DNA of 64,000 nucleotides from Endozoicomonas sp. G2_2 (GCF_017744135.1 NZ_JAGHQU010000009.1:62001-126000); one strand, 5' to 3'. Positions 35,352 through 45,101 are shown, counted from the stretch's first letter. Translations and numbers: made by a program. The notes: a model not told the origin generated them from the letters alone.

Positions 35352-36794
35352 ATGCTGGCTCAAAAGAAACTCTATTCGGCGATCGCGCTCGCCGGCGTGC
35401 TCGTGTTCGGCTTCATCGCGACCAGCGTGATCAGCTATTTCCTGGCGCAGGAATCAGTCAGCGACCATATCGCCGAAGAGACGCTGCCGCTGACCAGCGA
35501 CAACATCTATTCCGAGATCGAGCAGGATCTGCTGCGCTCGGTGCTGATTTCGTCCCTGATGGCACACGACACGCTCCTGCGCGACTGGACGCTGGACGGC
35601 GAAATCAACGCCGAGCAAATGGTGCGTTATCTTCGGGAGATACAGCAGAAGTACGACACCACCACCGCCTTCTACGTATCCGAAAAGACCCGCAACTACT
35701 ATCACGCCAGCGGCGTGCTCAAGCAGGTATCGAGCGAAGATCCGCAGGACGACTGGTACTTCCGGACGCGCGCCATGAATGCGCCCTACGAGATCAACGT
35801 CGATACCGATACCGCCGATCCGAGCCGGCTGACCATCTTCGTGAACTACCGTGTGACCGACTATCGGGACCGCTTCATCGGCGTGACCGGCATCGGCCTG
35901 TCGGTGCATTCGGTCGCCGCCCTGATCGCGAGTTATCAGAACCGTTATGGCCGCGAGATCTATCTCACCGATCGCGAAGGCAACGTCACCCTGCGCGGTC
36001 CCGGTTTCGAGGGCTCGGAACGACTGCGCGAGCGTCACGGCATGGGCCAGATCGCGACCACCATTCTGGCGACGCCCAGCGCCTCGGTAAGCTATGAGGG
36101 TCGTGATGGGCGCCGGGTGTACGTGAACAGCCGGCTGATTCCGGAGTTCGACTGGTACCTCATCGTCCAGCAGGCCCAGTCTTCGGCGGAGACCCGCGTA
36201 CTCGGCGCGCTGCTGATCAACATCGCCGTCGCGCTGGCGATCGCCGCCGTGGTGACCGCGATCGGCTGGTTTTCCGTGCGCAACTACCAGGCCGGACTGG
36301 AAGCCATGGCCGGTACCGACACCCTGACCGGATGCACCACGCGCCGAGTGTTCGAGGCGATTTTCACCCAGGCGCTCAAGAACGCGTTGCGCAACGACGT
36401 GCCGCTGTCGCTGCTGGCCATCGACGTCGACCGTTTCAAGCAGATCAACGATCAGTACGGCCATGCGGCCGGCGACCTGGTGCTGTTCACGCTCACGGAT
36501 ATCTTCCGCGCGCATCTGCGCGACAACGACACGGTCTGCCGCTGGGGCGGTGATGAATTCCTGATCCTGCTCGGCGACTGCACGCTCGAAAACGCCATGA
36601 AGGTGGCCGACGCCATCCGGCTGGACGTGGCCGGCCATACGATCCGCGCCGCGGATCAGACGATCGACTGCACCATCAGCGTCGGCGCGGCCCAGTATGT
36701 ACGCGGCGAGGAACTGCCGTCACTGATCGCACGCGCCGATCGCGCCATGTACACGGCCAAGCGGGAAGGTCGGGACCAGGTCGTCAACGCCTGA
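35352..36794 (+). CDS. Diguanylate cyclase with periplasmic Cache-like sensor domain
   Basis: A 480-residue membrane protein. TM1 (about 9-29), a periplasmic Cache-like sensor (about 30-275, with AFYVSEKTRNYYHASG and DDWYFRTRAMNAPYEINVD), TM2 (about 280-300), then a GGDEF domain. The active site is WGGDEF at about 398-403 and the product-inhibition I-site RDND sits five residues before it, so it should make c-di-GMP under feedback control. The usual LTxLxNRR block reads LTGCTTRRVF, a mild deviation. The sensor type suggests small organic ligands. Start at ATG 35352. Confidence 0.93.
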   Translation: MLAQKKLYSAIALAGVLVFGFIATSVISYFLAQESVSDHIAEETLPLTSDNIYSEIEQDLLRSVLISSLMAHDTLLRDWTLDGEINAEQMVRYLREIQQKYDTTTAFYVSEKTRNYYHASGVLKQVSSEDPQDDWYFRTRAMNAPYEINVDTDTADPSRLTIFVNYRVTDYRDRFIGVTGIGLSVHSVAALIASYQNRYGREIYLTDREGNVTLRGPGFEGSERLRERHGMGQIATTILATPSASVSYEGRDGRRVYVNSRLIPEFDWYLIVQQAQSSAETRVLGALLINIAVALAIAAVVTAIGWFSVRNYQAGLEAMAGTDTLTGCTTRRVFEAIFTQALKNALRNDVPLSLLAIDVDRFKQINDQYGHAAGDLVLFTLTDIFRAHLRDNDTVCRWGGDEFLILLGDCTLENAMKVADAIRLDVAGHTIRAADQTIDCTISVGAAQYVRGEELPSLIARADRAMYTAKREGRDQVVNA

Positions 36795-36803
36795 GGCAGC
36801 GCC

Positions 36804-37556
36804 CTACTCGCCGTACCAGTCGCGCAGACGCACTTCGGTCGGCGCGTCCTTCGCCGCCAGCAGATCGCGGAAGACTTCCGTGTCCTGGCCGCGATAGTGG
36901 TAGGGATAGACCACCGCCGGCGCGAATTCGGCGACCGCATCCGCCGCCTGCTCGACACCCATGGTGTAGGGCAGATTCATGCACACGAAGGCCACGTCGA
37001 TATCCTTGAGCGCGCGCATTTCCGGGGTACCTTCCGTATCCCCGGAGATATAGACACGCTTGTCGCCCAGGGTGAGCACATAGCCGTTACCCCAGCCTTT
37101 GGGATGGCGCGATTCGGGGCCTTCCGGCAGGTTGTACATGGGCACCGCCTCGATACCGAGGCCGGCATCAGTATGCACGGTCTCGCCGTTGGCCATCACG
37201 GTGCGGGTATGCCCGTAGGCCTCGCCGATCTCGTCGGCCACCGACTGCGGCATGACCACGATGGTCTCTCGGGTATCGAGCGCGGCCAGAGTGTCGCGAT
37301 CGAGATGATCGCCGTGGGAATGGGTGAGCAGGATCACGTCGGCGGTCGGCAATCCAGCATAGGTTTCGGCGCCACCCGTGGGGTCCACATAGATCGTGCG
37401 GTCTTTCCATTCGAGCACGAAGCTGGCGTGGGCGATCGGGTACAGCGTCGCCGGGCCGGCGTCGGTTTCGACGAGCGTTTCGCCCCGGGGCGCGGCATGG
37501 AGAACACCGCTGGCCAGCACCAGCAGACCGGTTATCAGAATGGCGAGTCGTCTCAT
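36804..37556 (-). CDS. Secreted MBL-fold metal-dependent hydrolase
   Basis: A 250-residue exported protein: signal peptide LAILITGLLVLASGVLHAAP, then a metallo-beta-lactamase-fold domain of the UPF0173/UlaG-like group. The metal motif is LLTHSHGDHLD (HxHxDH), with further ligands in YISGDTEGTPEMR and the C-terminal VVYPYHYRGQDTEVF. Activity on lactones, phosphodiesters or other esters is possible. Convergent with the diguanylate cyclase gene, 9 bp apart. Confidence 0.9.
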   Translation of the reverse strand: MRRLAILITGLLVLASGVLHAAPRGETLVETDAGPATLYPIAHASFVLEWKDRTIYVDPTGGAETYAGLPTADVILLTHSHGDHLDRDTLAALDTRETIVVMPQSVADEIGEAYGHTRTVMANGETVHTDAGLGIEAVPMYNLPEGPESRHPKGWGNGYVLTLGDKRVYISGDTEGTPEMRALKDIDVAFVCMNLPYTMGVEQAADAVAEFAPAVVYPYHYRGQDTEVFRDLLAAKDAPTEVRLRDWYGE

Positions 37557-37743
37557 GGCGAACCTGTGCGCAAAAGCGTGAATGACGAGCCTACGGCAAT
37601 CCACAAGGCGCCGAGGCGAAGCGTGTCCCCCAAATCTACGTGCGCGCCGCGATGGGCGGATGATGTCGCCACTGATAATGCCCGGCCAGGGCAGCCTTCG
37701 ATAGAATGGGGCAACACGATTGCAGCCCGCGCACGAGACCTCG

Positions 37744-38298
37744 ATGTCGAAAACGCTACAGGAACAACTGCTTCAGTCCGGCATTGCCAAGCCCAAGCAG
37801 GCCAAGAAGGCGCGCCGCGAGAAGACACGCCAGGCCCAGGCCGCACGCCGCGACGGCAAGACGCCTGACGAACAGGCGGCACTCGCGCGCGAAATCGCCG
37901 CCAAGGACGCAGGCAAGCGCGACTACGACCGGCGCCTCAACGAACAGCGCAAGGCCCAGCGCGAGGCGCAGGAAAAACAGCAGATGGCGGCTCAGATCAT
38001 CGATCAGAACCGCATCAAGGCGGAAGGCGACGGCGACAACGCGGTGGCCTACAACTACACCGTCAAGGGCAAGATCAAGCGCATCATGGTGAGCGATGCC
38101 CAGCGCCGCAGCCTCGCGGCGGGCAGGATGGCCATCGTGCGCCACCGGGGCAATGCGGCGCTGGTCACGGCCGCGATCGCCGAGCGCCTCCAGCCGCTGA
38201 TTCCTGAACGTGTCTGGCTGGCCACGCCCGAAGACGACACCCCGGATCCGGACGACCCCTATGCGGCCTATCAGGTGCCCGACGACCTGATGTGGTGA
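37744..38298 (+). CDS. DUF2058 (YaiL-like) nucleoprotein/polynucleotide-associated protein
   Basis: A 184-residue basic, largely helical cytoplasmic protein of the DUF2058/YaiL family. The N-terminal half is a charged helix rich in Lys, Arg, Gln and Ala (SKTLQEQLLQSGIAKPKQAK ...), the C-terminal half a small domain with YNYTVKGKIKRIMVSDAQRR and RVWLATPEDDTPDPDDPYA. Exact role unknown. The ATG at 37744 matches the family start (MSKTLQEQLL). It overlaps nothing and is convergent with the hydrolase pseudogene. Confidence 0.88.
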   Translation: MSKTLQEQLLQSGIAKPKQAKKARREKTRQAQAARRDGKTPDEQAALAREIAAKDAGKRDYDRRLNEQRKAQREAQEKQQMAAQIIDQNRIKAEGDGDNAVAYNYTVKGKIKRIMVSDAQRRSLAAGRMAIVRHRGNAALVTAAIAERLQPLIPERVWLATPEDDTPDPDDPYAAYQVPDDLMW

Positions 38299-38314
38299 GC
38301 GCGGGCGTGCCCGT

Positions 38315-39168
38315 TCAGACGAAGAAACCGATCCAGTCCCGCACCGCCTGTGTCACCGCGGCCGGTGTGTGCGCCCAGCGCATGTGATCGGCACGGTCGC
38401 CGATGGTCTCGGCGTCCAGCGTCTTTTCGGTCAGGCGCGCACTCACGAACTTGGCCGTGACGGCATCGATGGACGCCGGCGGCGCGAAGGCGTCGTCCGC
38501 GAGGCGGATCGCGAGCACCCCGCCGGAATAGCCTGCAACCCGCGCATCCAGGTTCTGGTCCAGACCTGAGGCGCGATATCAATTGCTGCGCGCAAGTACG
38601 CGCCAGTCGTCCATCACCGACCGCGCTTCGTTGCCGCCGAAGCCGATACGCGCGCCGGGGTAATAGCCGAGCAACAGATCGCAGACCGGAATCACGCCGA
38701 TGAGAAAACGCACCTTGTTGCGCATGGCCCCGGAAAACGCCTCCCGCCAGGGGCTGCCGGTGGCCACCAGGATCACGCCGTCGATACGTTGCGGATAGAG
38801 GCCCGCGGCCATGGCCGCATAGTGACCGCCGAGGCTGTGCCCCATCAGATAGACGGCCGCCCGGTCGCCCGGTCGCCCCGCGCCCAGGACATGACCGCCG
38901 GCAGGTCGTTGCACAGCACTTCCGCGAAACCCCAGTCGTCATGGCGCGACGGGCGCAGCGTGCTGTCGCCCTGGCCGCGCTGTTCGACCAGCGCCACGTT
39001 GAAGCCGGTTGCGGCCATCGCCTGGGCCAGCGGTGCATAGAAATGGCTGCCCATGCCCAATGCCGCCATAACAATGATCACCGGTGCGCCCTCGCGCCCG
39101 GCAAACCAGGTCACGGGCACCGAGTAACCCGAGGGCGTTACCACCCCGCGTGCCACGGCCTCCACCAT
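38315..39168 (-). pseudogene. Alpha/beta hydrolase, broken by 8-bp duplication and nonsense codon
   Basis: The gene starts at ATG 39168 and reads as an alpha/beta hydrolase (VIIVMAALGMGSHFYAPLAQ, VALVEQRGQGDS). At 38861-38876 the 8-mer CCGGTCGC is present twice in tandem; removing one copy restores WARGDRAAVYLMGHSLGGHY, which joins the nucleophile elbow GHSLGG. Further on, in the restored frame, a TGA at 38579-38581 follows VLARSN; the frame then continues YRASGLDQNLDARVAGYSGG to a normal end at 38315. CGA to TGA is the simplest cause. The repaired protein would be 281 residues. Two independent lesions make a true pseudogene likely. Confidence 0.88.
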
Positions 39169-39285
39169 CGTCGCGCCTCCCGCGCGGGCGATGATACGGC
39201 CCGCGCCTGTCTTTTCGGTCCTGTCCCGAAGACATGAAACGCGCTAAGCCAAACGCTTTGCAAGCCGCGGCGGGTTCGATTGCGC

Positions 39286-41097
39286 TCAGGGCGCCTCGGG
39301 CAGCACCCCGAGCAACGGCAGTTCGATTTCACCGGATACGCGCACGGTCGCATTTGCGAGATCGCGGCTGAACTCGAGCGGGTACTGCGGCAGAGACGTG
39401 CCCGACACGATGACCTGAATCTCGTCACCGGCATCCAGCCGTTCGGCGATACCGTGCAGCTCGATCTCGAACGTGCCGAGGCCGCGTACCGGGCGAACCT
39501 GATCGTCGATGATCTCGAGATTGCCGGGCTGGCCGTCGCGGCCGCGTGCCAGCGCCACGAATATGATCGCGTCACCGTCGGGATCGCCGACTGCCAGCGG
39601 CTCCACGGTAATATTCGCCGTCGGAATGCCGGCGACCACCTCGCCCTGTTCCTGCGCGGTGTAGATTGTCGTCGCCACACCCGTAGGCAGCGCCAGCGCG
39701 CTCTGCGGCACGAGCATGTCGAAGGCCGTGGTCGGCGTACCGCCGACGGCGATTTCGTCGACCACCACCCCGCGACCGGTGCCATCGGTTACCAGGCAGT
39801 GCTCGGGCAGGTTCTCGACGTACGCGATCGCCTGCGGATCCTGTTTGAGCTTGGCATCGAACCAGTTCATCGACAGCGTGAACTCGTCGAGCGAGCCACA
39901 CTGGAACAACCCCGCCTCGCGGATATCGGGCGGCGTGAGCAGGATCGATCCACCGCTGGGCAGCACATGCCCCACCGGATACGTATACAGACGCACGTCG
40001 CCGCCGGCGTCTTCCATGCACTGGTAGTTCGCCAGCCCCTCGTTCATGTTGAACAGCACGTCGAACGAGCCTTGCAGGAACAGTGCGTCCACCGGCGGTG
40101 GCGAATCCGGCGCCACTTCGCGGCCCGGCTGCTGCACGTTTTCACAGAAATAACGATTGCTGTGATAGGTGAATTCCTGCTGTGCGGCCTCACCAATCGT
40201 GCCGGTGGCCAGCCCTTCGAGCAGCGCGTTGACGAACTGTTCGTCGAGAAACGACCCACCCGTACCCGACAGGCCGGTCAGCGCGGTGGCATAACCGGAT
40301 TTGGGCACGTTGCCCACGTTGAGGCTGTAGTTGAGGTCATACCAGGTGATCTGCGGGATGATGGCGTCGAGGCGCTTGCGCGGATCGACATTGTTGAGCA
40401 GCAGCTGGTAACCGCCCCCGTAGGAGCCGCCACGCGCACCGAGCACGAGGTTGTCGTCGCGATAGGCCAGCCAGTCGAGATTGGCCTCGGCCCAGTCGAC
40501 GATCTGGACCAGATAACGCCCCTCGATCTCCGGATCGAGCACGCGCACGCTGCCGGTGGACTGGCCGAACCCGCGCTGGTCGATGGATATCTCGCCGTAG
40601 CCGGCCTGTAGATAAGCCTGCGGCGGCCCGACGATGCTCGCGCCGGGCTGATCGGACAGCAACGTGTCGCGCCCCAGCGCGGGGATGCGCTGCGCGCCAA
40701 AGCCGTGGCCGAACAACAGCAGCGGGTAGGTTTCGCCCCCGACCAGTGTTGCCGGTTCGTGCACGGTAAAGGCGATGGTTTCACCGTCGAAGCCGGTGAG
40801 CGTCACGTCGTAGCTCACCCCGGCGCGCTGCTCGCCCTCTGCCGGCCCCGGCTCACCCTGACCGTCCGGATCGGGCAACGGCGGCGGTTCGGCGTCATCG
40901 CCACCCGCATCGGGCGTCTCGGATTCGTCCGGGGTTTCCGGCGTTTCGCCGCCGGTTTCTTCATCGACCGTACTCGCCGGGGGTTCGTCGGCCCCGTTCG
41001 CCCCGCCCAGATTCACGCTGGCGTCGTCCTTGCACGCCGACAGCGCCAGCAGCGCGGCCATGAGCAACGCCCATGTCGTCCATCGAAACCGGTTCAT
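39286..41097 (-). CDS. S15/CocE-like hydrolase lipoprotein
   Basis: A 603-residue exported protein. Lipobox LLALSAC, then an acidic Pro/Glu/Asp-rich linker (about residues 25-90) and an alpha/beta hydrolase domain of the X-Pro dipeptidyl-peptidase (S15)/CocE type: FGHGFGAQRIP, IDQRGFGQSTGS, nucleophile elbow GARGGSYGGGYQLLL, LQGSFDVLFNMNEG and the His-bearing YTYPVGHVLP. A C-terminal beta-rich domain (from about 480) matches the jelly-roll of that family. Likely an outer-membrane-attached esterase or peptidase. A GGGGAGAGG site precedes ATG 41097. Confidence 0.88.
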   Translation of the reverse strand: MNRFRWTTWALLMAALLALSACKDDASVNLGGANGADEPPASTVDEETGGETPETPDESETPDAGGDDAEPPPLPDPDGQGEPGPAEGEQRAGVSYDVTLTGFDGETIAFTVHEPATLVGGETYPLLLFGHGFGAQRIPALGRDTLLSDQPGASIVGPPQAYLQAGYGEISIDQRGFGQSTGSVRVLDPEIEGRYLVQIVDWAEANLDWLAYRDDNLVLGARGGSYGGGYQLLLNNVDPRKRLDAIIPQITWYDLNYSLNVGNVPKSGYATALTGLSGTGGSFLDEQFVNALLEGLATGTIGEAAQQEFTYHSNRYFCENVQQPGREVAPDSPPPVDALFLQGSFDVLFNMNEGLANYQCMEDAGGDVRLYTYPVGHVLPSGGSILLTPPDIREAGLFQCGSLDEFTLSMNWFDAKLKQDPQAIAYVENLPEHCLVTDGTGRGVVVDEIAVGGTPTTAFDMLVPQSALALPTGVATTIYTAQEQGEVVAGIPTANITVEPLAVGDPDGDAIIFVALARGRDGQPGNLEIIDDQVRPVRGLGTFEIELHGIAERLDAGDEIQVIVSGTSLPQYPLEFSRDLANATVRVSGEIELPLLGVLPEAP

Positions 41098-41358
41098 GCG
41101 CCCTCTCCCCTCGTTGTTATCTCGCGGCGCGGCATACGGCTCGCGCCGACATGGCGTCATTAGAACCGTATTGCGACACTCCGACAAGTCATCTTTTCAG
41201 TTATGGGTGAACGCCATGCCGGCAGCCCGCGCGCCTTTAACCGGCGCGATTCACGACGAGATACCGGCTCGGGCCAACGCCTATCTGCCGCCAAGGCGTG
41301 GTGACAACCGACGAAACGGACGCAGGTCGCGCGTACGGCAACATGATTAGAAACCCGG

Positions 41359-42318
41359 TCATTCCGCGACTGCCATATCGAGCACGATCTTGCCGGTCGC
41401 ATGCTTGGATTCGATATGCCGATGGGCCGCGACGGCCCGGGTGATCGGATACGTCGTATCGATATGCGGGTATAGCCGGGCGTCCTCGATCCAGCCCGCC
41501 AGCTGGCCGAGATCCGCGGCATTCGAGTGCACCCGAACGAGCCGGCTGCGGCGGTCGATGCGCAGCGCGGCCATCAATTCGCCCCGCAAGGTCGGCGCCT
41601 TGGGCACAGTGCTCACATACACGCCCGTACGGCCCAGCGCACGACGGTAAGCGGTGCGCTCGTCGCGACCGAAAACGTCGAACACGACATCGAAGCTCGC
41701 ATCGATGGCGGCTGCCGGCGTGGCGTTGTAGTCGTACACGGCGTCGGCCCCGAGCATTGCGGCGAACCCGGCATTGCGGCCGCTGCATACCGCATGGACT
41801 TCCGCGTCCATCGCCTTGGCGATCTGGACCGCAAAATGGCCGACGCCGCCGGTCGCGCCGTTGATAAGCACCCGCTGCCCGGCGCGCAGCTGCGCACAGT
41901 CGCGCAGCGCCTGAAGTGCGGTTTGCGCGGCAAGCGGCACGGCCGCGGCCTGTACGAATGTCAGACCGTCCGGTCGGGGCGCGATCTCGTCGATCGCCAG
42001 GCACGCCTGTTGCGCATGAACGCCACCGACGAAGCGGTTCGTCATGCCGAATACCGCATCCCCGACCGCCACATCGGTTACACCGGGCCCGACCGCTCCT
42101 ACCGTACCCGCGATTTCCAGACCCGATACCCGCGGCAGCGGCGCGCGGGCCAGGGTTCGGCTGAAGTGTCCCTTGCGCAGCAGGGCATCCTTCGGATTGA
42201 TGCCCCCGGCATGCACATCGACCAGAACGGTCTTCGGCCGCAGCTCGGGCACCGGCCAACCCGCTTCCCAGCGCAGCACCTCGGGGGCGCCAAAGCGGCG
42301 GTACGCAAGCGCCTTCAT
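41359..42318 (-). CDS. Zinc-free MDR alcohol dehydrogenase/quinone oxidoreductase
   Basis: A 319-residue medium-chain reductase. The N-terminal GroES-like domain has VDVHAGGINPKDALLRKG and VSGLEIAGTVGAVGPGV; the Rossmann part carries VLINGATGGVGHFAVQIAKA (about 150-170). Zinc ligands of true ADHs are missing, as in quinone oxidoreductases. NADPH-dependent reduction of quinones or enones is expected. GAGG before ATG 42318 supports the start. Diverges from rsgA with 126 bp between starts. Confidence 0.92.
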   Translation of the reverse strand: MKALAYRRFGAPEVLRWEAGWPVPELRPKTVLVDVHAGGINPKDALLRKGHFSRTLARAPLPRVSGLEIAGTVGAVGPGVTDVAVGDAVFGMTNRFVGGVHAQQACLAIDEIAPRPDGLTFVQAAAVPLAAQTALQALRDCAQLRAGQRVLINGATGGVGHFAVQIAKAMDAEVHAVCSGRNAGFAAMLGADAVYDYNATPAAAIDASFDVVFDVFGRDERTAYRRALGRTGVYVSTVPKAPTLRGELMAALRIDRRSRLVRVHSNAADLGQLAGWIEDARLYPHIDTTYPITRAVAAHRHIESKHATGKIVLDMAVAE

Positions 42319-42444
42319 GTTCGGTCCTCGTTGCCTGTCGTGTTCGTGGCGTCACGATCATGCCTGCCGGGGCAACGCGACGCACCGGCACGGCATCGCC
42401 GGTGGCGGGTAAAATCACCGCATGCACGACGCAGCGCCTACAGC

Positions 42445-43536
42445 TTGATCCCCGATTTCGCCGCCCTGCGGGCCATCGGCTGGCCGCATGACGGGTGGCC
42501 ACCCGCGGACGCCCCCTGGGCGGCGTCGACGGCGACATATCCCGCGGGGCGCCCGGCCCGCGTGGTCGAACAGCATCGCAGCGGCTATGTCGTGGCCGAG
42601 GACATCGACACGAGCTACGCCATCGAGTCCCTGCCCGACTGGCAGCGGCCGCGGCTGCCCGCGGATCGGCGACCCGCCGTGGGCGACTGGTTGCTGGTCG
42701 CGGGCGAAGCCGGTGGCAACGCCCATGCGCTCGCGCTGCTGCCCCGGCGCACGACCATCAAGCGCAGTAGCGCAGGCAAGCACTACGGACAGCAGATCAT
42801 CGCGGCCAATATCGATGTGGTGTTCATCGTCTGCAGCCTCGACGGCGACTTCAATCCACGTCGCATCGAGCGCTATCTGCTGCTCGTGCGCGGCGGTGCC
42901 CACCCGGTGGTCGTACTGACCAAAACCGATCTCGCCGACGCCCGCTCAACCGTGGGCGAACTCGAAGCGCAACAGGTCGACGTCTGCGCGGTCGACGCGA
43001 GAAACCCCGAAAGCACGGCTGGCCTCGAACGCTGGCTCGGGCCGGGCACCACCGCGGTCTTCGTCGGCAGCTCCGGCGTCGGCAAGTCCACGCTTACCAA
43101 TACCCTGTCCGGCGTGCACCGCATGAAAACCGGCGCCGTGCGTGCGAGCGATGCGCGCGGGCGCCACACCACCACCCACCGCGCGCTGATCCCGCTCGCC
43201 TCCGGCGCCTGCCTGATCGACACGCCCGGCATGCGCGAGCTCAAGCCGACCGGCGAGGAGGATCTGGCCGAAGACGGGTTCGCCGACATCGAAGCACTCG
43301 CGACCGAGTGCCGCTTCCGCGACTGCCATCACGACAGCGAACCGGGCTGTGCGGTGCGCGCCGCCATCGACGCCGGCACGCTCGAGCCGGGGCGCTTTGA
43401 CAACTACAAGAAGCTGCGTGACGAAATCGCCGGCGCTGCCGACCAGCTCGCAACATATAACGCGCGACGTGGCGACGAGAAAAAAACCGCGGGCAGCGCG
43501 CGGAAGACATCCCGACCGCAGAGACGGCGCTCCTGA
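42445..43536 (+). CDS. rsgA: Ribosome small-subunit biogenesis GTPase RsgA
   Basis: A 363-residue circularly permuted GTPase that checks 30S maturation. An OB-fold (about 36-100) precedes the permuted G domain: TKTD (G4) at 159-162, then GSSGVGKST (G1) at 208-216 and DTPGMREL (G3) at 259-266. The C-terminal zinc finger is CRFRDCHHDSEPGC at 289-302. The first family residues (FAALRAIGW) leave only TTG 42445 as a nearby start in frame; no ATG or GTG fits, so a TTG start is proposed with moderate certainty. The basic C-terminal tail is typical. Confidence 0.93.
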   Translation: MIPDFAALRAIGWPHDGWPPADAPWAASTATYPAGRPARVVEQHRSGYVVAEDIDTSYAIESLPDWQRPRLPADRRPAVGDWLLVAGEAGGNAHALALLPRRTTIKRSSAGKHYGQQIIAANIDVVFIVCSLDGDFNPRRIERYLLLVRGGAHPVVVLTKTDLADARSTVGELEAQQVDVCAVDARNPESTAGLERWLGPGTTAVFVGSSGVGKSTLTNTLSGVHRMKTGAVRASDARGRHTTTHRALIPLASGACLIDTPGMRELKPTGEEDLAEDGFADIEALATECRFRDCHHDSEPGCAVRAAIDAGTLEPGRFDNYKKLRDEIAGAADQLATYNARRGDEKKTAGSARKTSRPQRRRS

Positions 43537-43580
43537 CGCCAAACCGCTGCACACCGACTACCGCTGGCTGGGCGGAAAAG

Positions 43581-43611
43581 CGTGTCGCCGGACACCGCGT
43601 CGGGCGACACG
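43581..43611 (-). terminator. Terminator-like hairpin after GST gene
   Basis: A 9-bp perfect stem, CGTGTCGCC (43581-43589) and GGCGACACG (43603-43611), followed on the minus strand by CTTTTCC. It lies 9 bp after the GST stop and also between convergent rsgA and GST. Confidence 0.6.
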
Positions 43612-43619
43612 GTATTGGT

Positions 43620-44306
43620 TTACGAAGCCTTGTTCTGCGGGAACATATGACGGCGTGCATCCTCGTCCATCTCGGTCTTGAACGCATGCCTCTGCTTGAG
43701 CTCGCCGGCGCGCTGCGCCGCCGGGCGGGCGCTGATTTCGTCGAACAGGCGCTTGGCGTTCGGGAATTCGTCCCAGGCGTTCTCGCCCATCACGAACGGC
43801 ACCGGCCCGGCCCAGCCCCAGACGGCCATGTCGACAATCGTGTAGGTGTCGCCACACATGTACTTGCGGTCGGCCAGATGCGCGTCGATCAGGCCCCAGT
43901 GGCGACGCGCCTCGAAGTCGTAGCGGTTGATCGCATAGTCGAGTTTCTCGGGCGCGAAGTGCTTGAAGTGAACGGCCTGGCCCGCATACGGGCCGATGCC
44001 GGTCGCCACGAGCATCAGCCAGGACAGCATCTCGCCGCGTACCGCCGGGCTATCCTCGGGCAGGAACTGGCCGGTCTTGTCGACCAGATAGAGCAGGATC
44101 GCGGTGCTGTCGAACACGGTCGCGCCGGTATCGGTATCCACGATCGCGGGGGTCTTCGCGTTGGGGTTGATCTCGAGATACGCGGGATCGAATTGTTCGC
44201 CCTTGCGCGTATCGACCGGCATCAGCTCGTAGTCGAGCCCGGACTCCTCCAGGAACAGCGCGATCTTCGCGGGATTGGGTGACGGGTGGTAATAGAACTT
44301 GATCAT
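43620..44306 (-). CDS. Glutathione S-transferase family protein
   Basis: A 228-residue GST. The thioredoxin-like N domain has FYYHPSPNPAKIALFLEESG, NPNAKTPAIVDTD (cis-Pro) and VFDSTAILLYLVDK (Glu/Asp-Ser glutathione contact). The all-alpha C domain includes YTIVDMAVWGWAG. It resembles YfcG/YghU-type disulfide-linked GSTs more than detoxifying classes, but this is judged by eye. ATG 44306 begins at the family start; upstream in-frame sequence is unlike GST. Diverges from the EF-hand gene. Confidence 0.92.
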   Translation of the reverse strand: MIKFYYHPSPNPAKIALFLEESGLDYELMPVDTRKGEQFDPAYLEINPNAKTPAIVDTDTGATVFDSTAILLYLVDKTGQFLPEDSPAVRGEMLSWLMLVATGIGPYAGQAVHFKHFAPEKLDYAINRYDFEARRHWGLIDAHLADRKYMCGDTYTIVDMAVWGWAGPVPFVMGENAWDEFPNAKRLFDEISARPAAQRAGELKQRHAFKTEMDEDARRHMFPQNKAS

Positions 44307-44517
44307 GTCGTACTCCGACTGGGCCCTTTCGACTGATCGGGCAGGAAAATGCCAATCGACAATACCTGAACGGTCACTCAAATAAAACGCCGCGACGTCG
44401 GCAGCGCATGGAGGCGCATTGCATGCCCGACGGGCGCGCTGTGCGGGGCGACTGGCGGTACCGGCCGTGCCGGCGTAGATTGAACCGACAACCCACAGGT
44501 TGGCGTGGAGTCCGATG

Positions 44518-45006
44518 ATGTCTTTATTCCGAATCATGCCCGTGCTTGGCGTCGCGCTGCTCACCGGCGTCGCAGGCGTCGCGTTGGCGCAGGACACCGC
44601 CGCGGGCGAGGCCGAAGCCGGGGCATCGACGCAGGCCAGCGGCCCGACGACCGCCGAGGCCGACGTGGTGACATCGCTGGCGGACAAGTTCGCCGAGCTC
44701 GATACCGATCGAAACGGCCTGCTCAGCGCGGCCGAAGCCGAGGCCGACCCCACCGTGGGTGCGGCCTACGAATCCTTCGATACGACCAACACGATCGAGG
44801 ACAGCGCGAGCAACGCGCGCGCCGGCGGCATCACGCTCGAGCAGTTCGAAGCCGGCATGCAGGACGCCGCGCGCAGCGGCGCGATCGGCCCGCCCGTGTC
44901 CGGCGGCGAAACCTATCTCGTCTATCCGGACGGCACGATGGAACGGGTCAAGGGCACCGGCGCCGATGCGAAAGGCAAGCTGCAGCCGAACCCGTCACGC
45001 AAGTAA
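44518..45006 (+). CDS. Secreted EF-hand-like protein
   Basis: A 162-residue exported protein: signal peptide PVLGVALLTGVAGVALAQ, then one well-formed EF-hand loop DTDRNGLLSAAEAE (about 66-79; D-x-D-x-N-G-x-L-x-x-x-E), which should bind Ca2+. The second half has GGITLEQFEAGMQDAAR, a possible degenerate partner, and a polar tail. No further family recognised. ATG 44518 has GGAG seven bases upstream; ATG 44515 is only four away. Confidence 0.75.
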   Translation: MSLFRIMPVLGVALLTGVAGVALAQDTAAGEAEAGASTQASGPTTAEADVVTSLADKFAELDTDRNGLLSAAEAEADPTVGAAYESFDTTNTIEDSASNARAGGITLEQFEAGMQDAARSGAIGPPVSGGETYLVYPDGTMERVKGTGADAKGKLQPNPSRK

Positions 45007-45037
45007 CCCGCGAACGCCCTGCCGTCGATCGGGCCGA

Positions 45038-45067
45038 ATCACGCGGGCCCTCTAAAGCCCGCGTGAT
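45038..45067. terminator. Bidirectional hairpin between convergent genes
   Basis: An 11-bp perfect stem, ATCACGCGGGC (45038-45048) and GCCCGCGTGAT (45057-45067), with an 8-base loop, between the EF-hand gene and the acyl-CoA dehydrogenase operon. No long T-tract. Confidence 0.6.
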
Positions 45068-45101
45068 CGTGGTCGCCCGCACGGTGTGAAACGACGCGCG
45101 G

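Noticed and set aside
41527-42444. Long in-frame extension upstream of rsgA
   Set aside because: It is the antisense of the MDR dehydrogenase gene and shows no RsgA-like sequence; it is open only because of high GC.
44340-44400. TetR-type operator before the GST/EF-hand genes
   Set aside because: TGAACGGTCACTCA is only half-palindromic and lacks the CGTTC arm of the other sites.
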